The position numbers and the translations under genes are program-made. From Novosphingobium chloroacetimidivorans (GTDB lineage Bacteria; Pseudomonadota; Alphaproteobacteria; Sphingomonadales; Sphingomonadaceae), in NCBI RefSeq assembly GCF_014204535.1, contig NZ_JACHLR010000006.1:1-64000 (forward strand): 64,000 nt of DNA, read 5' to 3'. Each line of letters starts with the position of its first letter. Position 1 is the first letter of the stretch. Of the stretch, positions 1 to 7,788 are shown in pieces. Below the pieces are notes generated by a model that saw nothing but the letters and a program-made list of their open reading frames with translations, made no database searches and was not told where the DNA came from.

Positions 1-130
1 GAAGCTGGTGGTGGTGGGGATTCGCGTCCTCAAGCAACCTCTGCAGGAACCCGCCAGCCACCTCGCGCCATGCCGAGACTCCCCTCCACCACGCTTCGCG
101 CGGTCCCCCTCCCCGTGCCGGGGAGGACAC
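1..130 (-). repeat. Dispersed intergenic repeat, family 1, copy A (cut by window edge)
   Basis: Read on the minus strand this stretch opens with a short hairpin (TCCTCCCCGG/CGGGGAGG), continues with a GTGGTGGAGGGGAGTCTCGGC segment and closes with GAGGACGCGA followed by TCCCCACCACC. The same order of segments occurs at 32735-32885 and 43260-43418. It contains no gene. It sits downstream of the FAH-family gene, which ends at 154. Confidence 0.7.
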
Positions 131-153
131 TAAGGGGAGGATCGCAGGTTCCC

Positions 154-849
154 CTACTCCGCTTCGCCTATCTCCACTCTGATCCCGGCCAGCCCGGCGA
201 TCTCGCCTTCCAGCACATCGCCTGCCACGATCGGCCCCACGCCCGCCGGGGTGCCGGTGTAGATCAGGTCCCCGGGCGCCACGTGGTACAGGCTCGACAA
301 GTCGGCGATCAGCTCGCCCACGCTCCAGATCATGTCCGACAGCGCCGCCTCCTGCTTCACCGCGCCGTTCTGCCGCAACGCGATCCGCTGCGCGCCGACT
401 GCTCCGAACGCACCCGCGCGCGTGATCGGTCCGATGACGGCTGCGTTCTCGAAGTCCTTGCCGGTGTCCCACGGATAGCCCTTGGCCTTGGCGGCATTCT
501 GCAGGTCGCGCCGCGTCAGGTCGAGCCCGCAGGCATAGCCCAGCACCAACGCTTGCGCCTCCTCTGCCGACACCCGGAAGCCCGGCGCGCCTATCCCCAC
601 CACCAGCTCCATCTCGTAATGGCAGTTCTCGGTTCCGGGCGGATAGGGGATCGTGCCGCCCGCCAGGCACACCGCGCTCGGCGCCTTGGTGAACCAGATC
701 GGCGTCTCGCGAACCGACGTGTCGCCCATCTCGCGCGCATGCGCCTCGTAGTTGCGCCCGACGCAGAACACGCGGCGGACCGGGAACAGCGCGTCCTCTC
801 CCAGCAGCGGGACGGCGGGGGCGGGCGGCAGGTCGAACAGCAGGGTCAC
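154..849 (-). CDS. Fumarylacetoacetate hydrolase (FAH) family protein
   Basis: 231 residues, close to the single-domain FAHD1-type size. The FAH fold is visible from about residue 25 (FCVGRNYEAHA) to the C-terminus. The metal-binding acidic cluster is HYEMEL, with a later Asp in GLDLTRRDLQ. The C-terminal GDLIYTGTPAGVGP loop is diagnostic. Family members hydrolyse C-C bonds of acylpyruvates or decarboxylate oxaloacetate and bind Mg2+/Mn2+; the substrate here cannot be told from sequence. The start is GTG. The gene is monocistronic and divergent from the YqgE gene at 980. Confidence 0.88.
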   Translation of the reverse strand: MTLLFDLPPAPAVPLLGEDALFPVRRVFCVGRNYEAHAREMGDTSVRETPIWFTKAPSAVCLAGGTIPYPPGTENCHYEMELVVGIGAPGFRVSAEEAQALVLGYACGLDLTRRDLQNAAKAKGYPWDTGKDFENAAVIGPITRAGAFGAVGAQRIALRQNGAVKQEAALSDMIWSVGELIADLSSLYHVAPGDLIYTGTPAGVGPIVAGDVLEGEIAGLAGIRVEIGEAE

Positions 850-979
850 GGGCGGCGGGTCTCCGTCGGAAGGGGCTGCGCGGTCCTAGCTCGCGGGCGT
901 CGGCGCGCCAAGATGCGCGGAGTGCTCGACCATTCGACTGCTGCCCACGCTTGCCGCACGCCGCCAAGCGGCTACATTC

Positions 980-1546
980 GTGGCCGTGACACAGGAACAG
1001 TACCTCTCCGGCCGCATCCTGCTGGCCATGCCCGGCATGTTCGATCCCCGGTTCGAACGCTCGGTCAACGTCATGTGCGTCCACGACGAGCACGGCGCGT
1101 TGGGCATCGGCATCGGCCACTTGCGCGACGGCGTGCGCTTTCGCGAACTGCTGGAGGAAGTCGGCATCGATCCCGGTGATGCCCCCGATCGCGAGGTGCA
1201 CCACGGCGGCCCGGTCGAGCCCGGCCGCGGCTTCGTGCTCCATTCGACCGACTGGGGCGGGCAGGACACCATCGCGGTGGAGCCGCTCTGCGCCCTGTCG
1301 GCCTCGCTCGACGTGCTGCGCGCCATCGCCGAAGGGCGTGGGCCCAAGGACTGGCTGATCGCGCTGGGCTACGCCGGCTGGGGCGGCGGTCAGCTGGAAG
1401 GCGAGATGCGCCAGCACGGCTGGTACGCGGCGGGCGGCCATCGCGAAGTGCTGTTCGACACGCCGGCGGAAGGCCGCTGGGCCGCGACCTGGCGAGCGGA
1501 GGGGATCGACCCCTCGTTCCTGGCGAATACGACGGGGCGGGCGTGA
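980..1546 (+). CDS. YqgE/AlgH family protein (UPF0301)
   Basis: 188 residues, the usual family size. The N-terminal LSGRILLAMPGMFDPRFERSV pattern and the HHGGPVEPGRGFVLHS loop are family hallmarks, as is the GYAGWGGGQLEGE segment near residue 130. The protein is cytoplasmic and its molecular function is unresolved; the alginate-regulator name AlgH is historical. The start is GTG at 980, with another in-frame GTG six bases later. The gene stands alone and converges with the ABM gene, with a long perfect palindrome between the two. Confidence 0.9.
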   Translation: MAVTQEQYLSGRILLAMPGMFDPRFERSVNVMCVHDEHGALGIGIGHLRDGVRFRELLEEVGIDPGDAPDREVHHGGPVEPGRGFVLHSTDWGGQDTIAVEPLCALSASLDVLRAIAEGRGPKDWLIALGYAGWGGGQLEGEMRQHGWYAAGGHREVLFDTPAEGRWAATWRAEGIDPSFLANTTGRA

Positions 1547-1586
1547 GATCGCTAGGTCAGCTTCGTCTTCGCTTAACTGATGACCT

Positions 1587-1659
1587 CCGTTCGTGTCGAG
1601 CGAAGTCGAGACACGCTGGCGCTGCGTGTGCGTGTCTCGACTTCGCTCGACACGAACGG
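1587..1659. repeat. Perfect 29-bp inverted repeat between convergent genes
   Basis: The arms at 1587-1615 and 1631-1659 are exact reverse complements, separated by 15 bases. The core reads GTGTCGAGCGAAGTCGAGAC, a palindrome type common in sphingomonad genomes. It lies between the stop codons of two convergent genes (1546 and 1682), so as RNA it would fold into a very stable hairpin from either direction. A role as bidirectional terminator is inferred from position; there is no T-tract. Confidence 0.85.
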
Positions 1660-1681
1660 CAATGATGCATGAAGTGTGGAA

Positions 1682-1969
1682 CTAGGCCACGCTATCGTGG
1701 AGCTTGATCTCGATGTCCGCCACCAGCGGCATCAGCCCGGCCAGCGAGGTTTGCAACGGCACGCTGCCGACATGGCGATCCATGGCCGCCTGGTCGGCAT
1801 AAGCTTCCACCACGCGATAGGTGTCGGACTCCTCGCGGCAGCGGGCAGCGTGGTAGAACACGATGTCGGGATTGGCCGCGCGCACTTGCGGCATGATCCG
1901 CGCCACCGCCGCCTCGTAGTCCGGACCCTTGCCGGGGTGGAGGCGAACGGTGGCGACGACGAGGATCAT
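1682..1969 (-). CDS. Antibiotic biosynthesis monooxygenase (ABM) domain protein
   Basis: 95 residues, the normal size of a stand-alone ABM domain (dimeric ferredoxin-like fold, cofactor-free quinol monooxygenases such as YgiN). MILVVATVRLHPGK is a typical first strand, and a conserved YRVVEAYADQAAMDRH segment lies near residues 51-66. An upstream extension in the same frame would run into the dioxygenase gene and has no ABM character, so the ATG at 1969 is preferred. It follows the TauD-like gene, which ends at 1986, with a 16-base gap, so the two are likely cotranscribed. The substrate is unknown. Confidence 0.85.
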   Translation of the reverse strand: MILVVATVRLHPGKGPDYEAAVARIMPQVRAANPDIVFYHAARCREESDTYRVVEAYADQAAMDRHVGSVPLQTSLAGLMPLVADIEIKLHDSVA

Positions 1970-1985
1970 CTGGCGCCGCTCACTC

Positions 1986-2951
1986 TCAGTACGTGCGCTC
2001 GAGCACTTTGTTGTCGCTCGATGCCCCGCCCTCGAAGTAGCCGAGGCCGTAGTCGCCCTTGATGGTGGTGCGCTGCATGCGCCGGCCGTACTGCGGATCG
2101 TGCCCGCTGACGGCATGGAGCGCGCGCCAGTTGTCCCAGATCAGCATGTCGGTGGGCTTCCACTGGTGCCAGTAGCCCAGGCTCTTGGAGAGCGCGAAGA
2201 TCTCCTTGCTGACGGCGTCGAGCAGGGCGTGGCCTTCGGGCGTCTCGTCGCCCTCGATCCCCTCGGCCATCCATGGCGAGACGTGGAGCACCTTCTCGCC
2301 CGTCTCGCGCGTCCACACCGCGGGGTGGACCGCGCGGGGCACACCGATCGCCTCGTCCATCACCGGCTTGGAGTAGGGGTTTTCCGCCAGGCACTTGTAA
2401 TCGTCGGGCGCGCCGAAGTGGAAGTCCTCCATATAGACGTTCATGCGATAGAGCACGTTCCTGCCTTCGATCGCTGAGCGCAGTTCGGGCGAAAGCGCCT
2501 GGTAGAGTTCTATACCGTCGACGAACCCGGTCAGGCCACCCTCGGGCGGAATGTCGAGCGCGCGCAGCACGCCGGCGCGGTTCAGTTCGTTGTTGTAGGC
2601 ATGGTCGAAGTGCCACGGCAGCCAGCTGACCAGCTCCTTGCCGCCCACCGAGATCCGCCCTTCCGGGTTGGGCTTGGCGGTCATGTCGATGACGCCGGGC
2701 ATGGCGTCCTGGTCGACACGGGGAACCGCCTTGCTGGGATGGTCCTTCATCGGGCCGAAGATGTCGGAGAGCGCGACATGCATGCGGCCTGAGGGCTCGA
2801 CATCCTCGAACACGATCATGCCGTGCCGATCGAACAGTGCGTTCACCTGCGTGCGGATCTCGGGATCCTGGGTCTGATCGAAGGTAATGCCGCGCAGGCG
2901 CGCGCCGAAGTTGCGGCCTTCGATCAGGGGGCGGATATCAAGATCGCTCAT
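1986..2951 (-). CDS. TauD/TfdA family Fe(II)/2-oxoglutarate-dependent dioxygenase
   Basis: 321 residues. The facial-triad HxD is in PWHFDHAYNN near residue 110, and the distal His is in ALHAVSGHDPQYGRRM near residue 290, followed by the Arg that binds the 2-oxoglutarate carboxylate. Family members hydroxylate small acids (taurine, 2,4-D, carnitine precursors) with O2 and 2-oxoglutarate, releasing CO2 and succinate. MSDLDIRPL at 2951 is preferred over a longer in-frame start because the added 33 residues look like out-of-frame translation. The ATG overlaps the stop of a possible small ORF (ATGA). The substrate is unresolved. Confidence 0.88.
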   Translation of the reverse strand: MSDLDIRPLIEGRNFGARLRGITFDQTQDPEIRTQVNALFDRHGMIVFEDVEPSGRMHVALSDIFGPMKDHPSKAVPRVDQDAMPGVIDMTAKPNPEGRISVGGKELVSWLPWHFDHAYNNELNRAGVLRALDIPPEGGLTGFVDGIELYQALSPELRSAIEGRNVLYRMNVYMEDFHFGAPDDYKCLAENPYSKPVMDEAIGVPRAVHPAVWTRETGEKVLHVSPWMAEGIEGDETPEGHALLDAVSKEIFALSKSLGYWHQWKPTDMLIWDNWRALHAVSGHDPQYGRRMQRTTIKGDYGLGYFEGGASSDNKVLERTY

Positions 2952-3103
2952 CGGTGTGCCTCGTGCTTCGTGTCGGTCATGGACCTGTCGTCGTGGAGCA
3001 GCATCGGCCCATGCGGGCTGGCGGGGGGTGTGCCGATCTGGCGATGCCACTGTTCGGCCGCGTCATAGCACGCCTCGACCACGCCCGAACAGGTACTGCG
3101 CAA
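2948..3103 (-). CDS. Possible small ORF upstream of the TauD-like gene
   Basis: An open frame of about 51 codons from a TTG at 3103 (GAGAG a few bases upstream), or 44 codons from a GTG at 3082, ends in TGA that overlaps the dioxygenase ATG. It fills the 175-base gap between the MobA-like gene and the dioxygenase. The peptide contains CSGVVEACYDAAEQWHRQIG and has ordinary composition rather than the Arg/Pro bias of shadow frames. I recognise no family. It may be a leader that couples translation, or chance. Confidence 0.25.
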   Translation of the reverse strand: MRSTCSGVVEACYDAAEQWHRQIGTPPASPHGPMLLHDDRSMTDTKHEAHR

Positions 3104-3129
3104 CAGCTCTCGCTGGCCGGGGGCAACCT

Positions 3130-3696
3130 TCAGCGCGTGATCGACAGCCGCTCGAGATCGGCAGGCCGGTCGACATCGGCGTGGATACCGGCATCGTCGC
3201 AGTCGTGGAAGGCCACGTCGTTGCGCGAACGCAGCAGCTTGCCCGCGCCCGCGTCGCCCTCCAGGCTGGCGATGTCGACCAAGGCGCGGCGGCTCAGCAC
3301 GACCGGATGGCCAGGCCTGCCGCCCTGGCGCGGCATGGCGGCGTAGTGACCGTCGAGCAAGGCTGCGAGGCGAGCGGCCAGCTGCGGCGGCACGAGGGGC
3401 ATGTCGCCCAGAAAGACGGTGAGCGTATCGACATCGCCGGCCGCTGCCAGCCCGGCCTTGAGCGAATCCGACAAGGCCTCGCTCGCCACGCGGACGATAT
3501 CGGTCGTCGGCGCATCGGGCCAGGTGCCGCAAGCCAGGCCGGGTCGGGCAACGACGATCACGCGATCGACCGGCGCCTGGCGCGCTGTCCTGATCGCGTG
3601 GAACAGCAGCGGCTCGCCGCGGAAATCGGCCGAGAGCTTGTCGCTCCCGAAGCGCCGCGCGGAGCCGGCGGCCAGCACCACCGCGGCGTGGGTCAT
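3130..3696 (-). CDS. MobA/MocA-like molybdenum cofactor nucleotidyltransferase
   Basis: 188 residues (NTP_transf_3 fold). The N-terminal nucleotide loop VVLAAGSARRFGSDKL fits the LAAGxSxRxGxxK signature, and FLGDMPLV supplies the metal-binding Asp of this family. MocA-type enzymes transfer CMP to molybdopterin to make the cytosine dinucleotide cofactor of xanthine dehydrogenase-type enzymes. The gene overlaps the upstream xdhC by four bases (ATGA), which supports the MocA reading over MobA (GMP transfer). No molybdenum hydroxylase subunit is in the window. Confidence 0.85.
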   Translation of the reverse strand: MTHAAVVLAAGSARRFGSDKLSADFRGEPLLFHAIRTARQAPVDRVIVVARPGLACGTWPDAPTTDIVRVASEALSDSLKAGLAAAGDVDTLTVFLGDMPLVPPQLAARLAALLDGHYAAMPRQGGRPGHPVVLSRRALVDIASLEGDAGAGKLLRSRNDVAFHDCDDAGIHADVDRPADLERLSITR

Positions 3697-4730
3697 GCCC
3701 GTTCGCGCGCCGGGTTGAGCGCCTGCATGACCGCAGCCAGGATTCCGGTCGCGACTTCCCACGGCGCCTTGCCCAGCCCCGGCACCCCGGGGGAGAGTTG
3801 CAGCCGCGCAAGCTCGGCCGGCGTGGCGCCGGCTGCCTCCAGTGCGGACAGTCTCGCCGGAGCGCGGGATCGCGCGCCGATCATCGCGACGTACCTGGCT
3901 CCGCCCCGCAGCGCGGCAAGGCAGCCGCCGAGATCGTGCTCGTCCTCGTGGGTCGCGCCGACGTAGGCCGTCCAGCGGTCCACGCCCAACCGCTCCAGCG
4001 CTTCGCTCACGGGCTCGCGCAAGTATTGCGCAACGGGGAAGGGCGGCGGGGTCTCCGGGCCGAGCGGGCGCACCAGGATCGTCTCGAACTGCGCGTCGTT
4101 GCCCAGCCGCGCCAGCGCCAACGCGCCCGGGTCGCCGCCGGTGACGATCAACCGACGCGGCGGATCATGGCGGCGGCGGATCGTCAGCGGATCTTCGTTG
4201 GTATCGAGCAGCGGCCCGTCGCCGGCCAGCACCCGCTGCTCGCGCCCGTCGCTCTGCCAGATGCAGACAGTCCGCGCGCGCGCATGCGAGATCAGCGCTT
4301 GCGCCGCCGGGCTGCCGGGCTCGATACGCTCGACCATGACGTGGAGCGCGCCGCCGCAGCGCAGGCGGATGTCGATCCAGGGGCTGCCCATGCCATAGTG
4401 CAGCCGCCGCGGCACGCCATCGGCCAGCACTTGGCGCGCATGACCAGCGACGTCGCCTTCGATGCAATCGCCCGAGAAATAGCCAGTCGCCGCATTGCCG
4501 ACGAACAGCATCTGCGCGCCCGGACCGCGCGGCGCGCTGCCGCCCACTTCGAACAGCGTCGCCAGTGCAGCCGGTCGTCCGGCCGCCATGGCCTGCGCCA
4601 GGGCCGGGCGGATGTCGTCGGACCAGCCGAAGGTCGGCCAGTCGGCATCGGCCAGCAGGACGTCGTCCTCGTTAGGGTAGGGCGCATGCAGCATCGCGGA
4701 CATATAGGGCGGTGCGTCCGCGAGTGCCAT
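3693..4730 (-). CDS. xdhC: XdhC/CoxI family molybdenum cofactor insertion protein
   Basis: 345 residues. The N-terminal XdhC_CoxI domain contains LFEVGGSAPRGPGAQMLF and GYFSGDCIEGDVAGHAR, including the conserved cysteine that matters for sulfuration chaperones. The C-terminal Rossmann-like XdhC_C domain (YVAMIGARSRAP) ends with LSPGVPGLGKAPWEVATGILA. These proteins bind and protect sulfurated molybdenum cofactor before its insertion into xanthine dehydrogenase or CO dehydrogenase-type enzymes. The gene is translationally coupled to the MocA-like gene. The start is uncertain: further in-frame ATGs lie 9 and 12 codons downstream. Confidence 0.9.
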   Translation of the reverse strand: MALADAPPYMSAMLHAPYPNEDDVLLADADWPTFGWSDDIRPALAQAMAAGRPAALATLFEVGGSAPRGPGAQMLFVGNAATGYFSGDCIEGDVAGHARQVLADGVPRRLHYGMGSPWIDIRLRCGGALHVMVERIEPGSPAAQALISHARARTVCIWQSDGREQRVLAGDGPLLDTNEDPLTIRRRHDPPRRLIVTGGDPGALALARLGNDAQFETILVRPLGPETPPPFPVAQYLREPVSEALERLGVDRWTAYVGATHEDEHDLGGCLAALRGGARYVAMIGARSRAPARLSALEAAGATPAELARLQLSPGVPGLGKAPWEVATGILAAVMQALNPARERA

Positions 4731-4757
4731 GTCCTCGCCGGCGCCGAGTGCCCCGCC

Positions 4758-5360
4758 TTACGCGGTTGCCGCAGTCTTGCGGGGTTCGCTGTCCTCGACC
4801 AGGGGCGCGATGACGAGGCGGTGCAGGATGGTGGCGATCTGCTCGGCCGAAAGATCCGTCCCGATGGTCAGCCACCAGGCCAGCAGGTCGATCATCGCGC
4901 CGGTGCCGTGCACCACGCCCAGATCTGCCGGCAGCCAGCGCTCTTGGTGCTGTCCGGCATGTGGCAGGAGGCGCGCCTGGCGGATGAACTCGTTGCGCAC
5001 GATCGCCGCGGCCCCGCCGGCGAGCAGGGCGGACCACAAGGCGCTATGCTCGGCGACGTAGCTGCACAAGGCGAGGGTCGAGTGGTAGCTGTCCGCCTGA
5101 TGGAGGATCGGCAGCGTCATCGCCAGCAGCCCGGCGATCTCCTCCGACGCGACATCGCCCAGCAGGGCTTCCTTGGTCACGTAGTGGCGGAAGAAGGTGG
5201 CGTAGCCGGTGCCGGCCCGCGCGCTGATCTCGCGAATGGTCAGCTGGTCGAAGGGCTTTTCCTCCAGCAGCTCCAGCAGTGCCGCGTGGAGTGCCTTGCG
5301 CGAGCGGACCTGCCGCGCATCGGTGGGTTCGGCCAGCTTGGCCCCGCTCAATGTCGCCAT
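4758..5360 (-). CDS. TetR/AcrR family transcriptional regulator
   Basis: 200 residues. The N-terminal helix-turn-helix is clear: RSRKALHAALLELLEEKPFDQLTIREISARAGTGYATFFRHYVTKEALL at about residues 19-67, with the usual ATFFRHY recognition helix. The ligand-binding domain is family-typical in length but has no recognisable specificity. It ends 27 bases before the xdhC start on the same strand, so it may lie upstream in the same transcript. Its targets could include the molybdenum-cofactor/TauD genes, which is an inference from position only. Confidence 0.88.
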   Translation of the reverse strand: MATLSGAKLAEPTDARQVRSRKALHAALLELLEEKPFDQLTIREISARAGTGYATFFRHYVTKEALLGDVASEEIAGLLAMTLPILHQADSYHSTLALCSYVAEHSALWSALLAGGAAAIVRNEFIRQARLLPHAGQHQERWLPADLGVVHGTGAMIDLLAWWLTIGTDLSAEQIATILHRLVIAPLVEDSEPRKTAATA

Positions 5361-5435
5361 GACGATTGCGTAACATTGCAGGCACGCGAAGTCGATGCCT
5401 GGTGGGGCCGGAAGCCTTCATCCTGCACGTCGAGC

Positions 5436-6185
5436 TTAGACGATCCTGTCGGCGAACAGCAGCCGGCCGCCCGACAAGTGCCAGAGCGCTTCGTTGAAGT
5501 CCGTCTGGCTCATCGCGAAGCATCCGTCGCTGCGGCCGATCTTGCCCCACTTGGCGATCATGCCGGGGTCGACGTACCAGGCCGAGTGCATCACGATCAT
5601 CCGCTCCAGCGCGGTGCGGTTGTCCGGGTCCAGCCCGACCAGGCGGATCGAGGTGCCGTACTTGCCGGTGTACCACTCGCAGGTGAGATAGGCCCCGCGC
5701 GAGGTCGCCAGAGAGCCGTACTGGCTGGAGAAGGTCTGCAGCCAACCGGTGTGATCGAGGTCGGAGCCCTTGCCGTGCGCCAGCAGGAACGAGCGGACGG
5801 TCCCGTTCTCCAAGTTGGCGAAGTGCATCCGCGGCTCCCAGGACGGGCGCGAGAAATCCGCCATGCCCACCACGTCGGTGCGCCAAAGCTTGGAACCGAG
5901 GCGTTCCACCTGCCGCTTGGCGTTGGCGAGGATGCGGCGGTTGTACTCGGGCGTACCCACGGGCGATGTCGGCAACGCCGCGGCCGGGCTGACCGGCGCC
6001 ATGCCGGGAACCGCTGCGCCAGGCGGCAACGGGGCTCCAGCCGGTTGAACTCCGGGCGACTGCAAAGGTCCTGGCAGACCTTGCGCAAGCCCGGGCACGG
6101 CCCAGCCCGAAGCTGCAAGCCCCGCGCCGATCGCCATCGTACCTTTCAGGACATCACGCCTGCCCAACACCGGATCCATGGCCAT
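5436..6185 (-). CDS. Tat-exported murein L,D-transpeptidase catalytic domain protein (YkuD_2 type)
   Basis: 249 residues. The N-terminus has a twin-arginine signal (GRRDVLKGTMAIGAGLAASG) and a probable cleavage after GLAQ, followed by a Pro/Ala/Gly-rich linker to about residue 75. The C-terminal domain carries IVMHSAWYVDP (catalytic His) and GRSDGCFAMS (catalytic Cys), matching the YkuD_2 clan of L,D-transpeptidases. In the periplasm such proteins act on peptidoglycan peptides, but this subgroup is poorly characterised. Tat rather than Sec export is notable for a wall enzyme. The gene is monocistronic. Confidence 0.85.
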   Translation of the reverse strand: MAMDPVLGRRDVLKGTMAIGAGLAASGWAVPGLAQGLPGPLQSPGVQPAGAPLPPGAAVPGMAPVSPAAALPTSPVGTPEYNRRILANAKRQVERLGSKLWRTDVVGMADFSRPSWEPRMHFANLENGTVRSFLLAHGKGSDLDHTGWLQTFSSQYGSLATSRGAYLTCEWYTGKYGTSIRLVGLDPDNRTALERMIVMHSAWYVDPGMIAKWGKIGRSDGCFAMSQTDFNEALWHLSGGRLLFADRIV

Positions 6186-6280
6186 GGTTCTAGCGGTTTC
6201 CGCTTAACCTCGCCAGTACGACCCACGCGGTGCGAGCGGCATAAGCAGGCATTGTGCGTCCAAAGAGTCGGAGCATGCGA

Positions 6281-7525
6281 TCAGGCGACGATCTTGAGCG
6301 CGGGCTTCTGGTGGGCGGCGATCCATTCCTCGACCACCGGCGCGATGCGGTTGCGCCACTTGCTGCCGTTGAAGATGCCGTAGTGACCGACGTCCTTGGC
6401 GAGGTAGTACCTCTTGCGCGCATCGGGCAGGTTGGCCGCCAGGTGCAGCGAGGCGCGGGTCTGGCCGATGCCGGAAATATCGTCCTTCTCGCCCTCGATC
6501 GCCAGGATCGCGGTGTCGCGGATGGCGCCTAGGTCGATTCGCTCGCCATGGTGGACGAACTCGCCCTTGGGCAGCGAGTGTTCCTGGAACACGTGCTCGA
6601 TGGTCTGTAGGTAGAACTCCGCGTCCATGTCGCAGACGGAGCGATACTCGTCGTAGAAGGCCTTGGTGGAGTCGGCGCTGTCCTCGTCCCCGCGTACGAG
6701 GTGCTGGAACATCGCCCAATGGCTCATCAGGTGGGTGTGCAGGTTCATCGACATGAAGCCGGCGAGCTGCAGGAAGCCGGGATAGACCTTACGGCCCGCA
6801 CCCGGATAGGTCATCGGCACAGTGGCGATGACGTTGTTCTCGAACCATGACAGCGGCTGCTGCATCGCCACGTCGTTGACGCTGGTGGGCGCCTCGCGCG
6901 TGTCGACCGGACCGCCCATCATCGTCAGCGTTGCCGGACGACACGGATGCTCGCGCGCCGACATGACCGCGGTCGCGGCGATGGCGGGCACGGACGGCTG
7001 GCAGACCGCCAGCACATGGGTGCCGGGTCCGATGCGTTCGAGGAAAGCGATCAGGTAGTCGATGTAGTCATCGAGGTCGAAGGTGCCTTCGGACAGCGGC
7101 ACCATCTTGGCGTCGGCCCAGTCGGTGATGAACACGCGCGAGGACTGCGCCATGCGGGCCACGGTGCCGCGCAGCAGGGTGGCGTAGTGGCCGCTCATCG
7201 GCGCCACGATCAACAGGTTGGGCGCGTCGGCCGGCAGCTCGTCACGCTCGAAGCGCAGCAAGTTGCCGAAGGGGCGACGCTCGATGATCGACTCGGTGAC
7301 GCCGAAGGTCTGGCCATCGACGGTAACCGCCTTGATGCCGAACTCAGGCTTGCCGCGCGGGGCCGCTGCATGTGCGAAAACGTCGAGCGCGGAAGCGAGA
7401 ACCGGACCCAGGCCGAAGTAGCCTACCGGCAGCCTCGGGTTGGACAGAACTTCCGCTCCGATCGAGGCCCACGCCGCGGCGCCGCTGAGCATGGTGCGCT
7501 GAAGTTCATAGGCATTGTAGAGCAC
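6281..7525 (-). CDS. phaZ: Intracellular polyhydroxyalkanoate depolymerase
   Basis: 414 residues, the standard size for intracellular PHB depolymerases (PHB_depo family). The nucleophile is Cys175 in LAVCQPSVPAIAA, the cysteine variant of the lipase box found in this family. The later KDVGHYGIFNGSKWR holds the catalytic His and the conserved C-terminal motif. It mobilises stored poly(3-hydroxybutyrate) granules. The GTG start at 7525 is chosen because GAGGAG stands seven bases upstream and MLYNAYELQR is the usual family beginning; the longer open frame is spurious. The gene is divergent from the ABC exporter, and a TGC-rich dyad lies upstream. Confidence 0.93.
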   Translation of the reverse strand: MLYNAYELQRTMLSGAAAWASIGAEVLSNPRLPVGYFGLGPVLASALDVFAHAAAPRGKPEFGIKAVTVDGQTFGVTESIIERRPFGNLLRFERDELPADAPNLLIVAPMSGHYATLLRGTVARMAQSSRVFITDWADAKMVPLSEGTFDLDDYIDYLIAFLERIGPGTHVLAVCQPSVPAIAATAVMSAREHPCRPATLTMMGGPVDTREAPTSVNDVAMQQPLSWFENNVIATVPMTYPGAGRKVYPGFLQLAGFMSMNLHTHLMSHWAMFQHLVRGDEDSADSTKAFYDEYRSVCDMDAEFYLQTIEHVFQEHSLPKGEFVHHGERIDLGAIRDTAILAIEGEKDDISGIGQTRASLHLAANLPDARKRYYLAKDVGHYGIFNGSKWRNRIAPVVEEWIAAHQKPALKIVA

Positions 7526-7572
7526 GTCGCCGATCTCCTCGGGCCGCGGAGTTCGCCTGCCGCGCCCGTTCC

Positions 7573-7620
7573 ATTGCACCCTATTTGGTGTACATCGAGT
7601 TGTTGTGCAATGCGGCAATT
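7573..7620. promoter_or_regulatory. Candidate PhaR-type operator upstream of phaZ
   Basis: An ATTGCAC at 7573-7579 faces a GTGCAAT at 7605-7611, and the latter is embedded in TTGTTGTGCAATGCGGCAA (7600-7618). PhaR, the PHA-responsive repressor, is known to bind TGC-rich repeats of this look near phasin and depolymerase genes. Assignment rests on resemblance and position, about 50-95 bases upstream of the phaZ start. The gap also holds the divergent promoter of the ABC exporter. Confidence 0.35.
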
Positions 7621-7788
7621 GGCTAGGTTCGGCTTGCGCGGGGGACTCTCGCTCCTCTGCAGCCCGTCGCCCCGGGCTCGTTTCAGGGTGACGAGGAGGG
7701 GCAAGGGTATGCGCCGCAAGCCCACGCGCGCGCATTGACCGGCATCGCCCTCTTTCCCTTGTCCGGACGAAGGAGTAAGCGGCGCGCC

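Noticed and set aside
3798..6383. Open frame of 861 codons on the plus strand
   Set aside because: It runs antisense to xdhC, the TetR gene and the L,D-transpeptidase gene, all of which have clear family motifs. Long antisense frames are common at this GC content.
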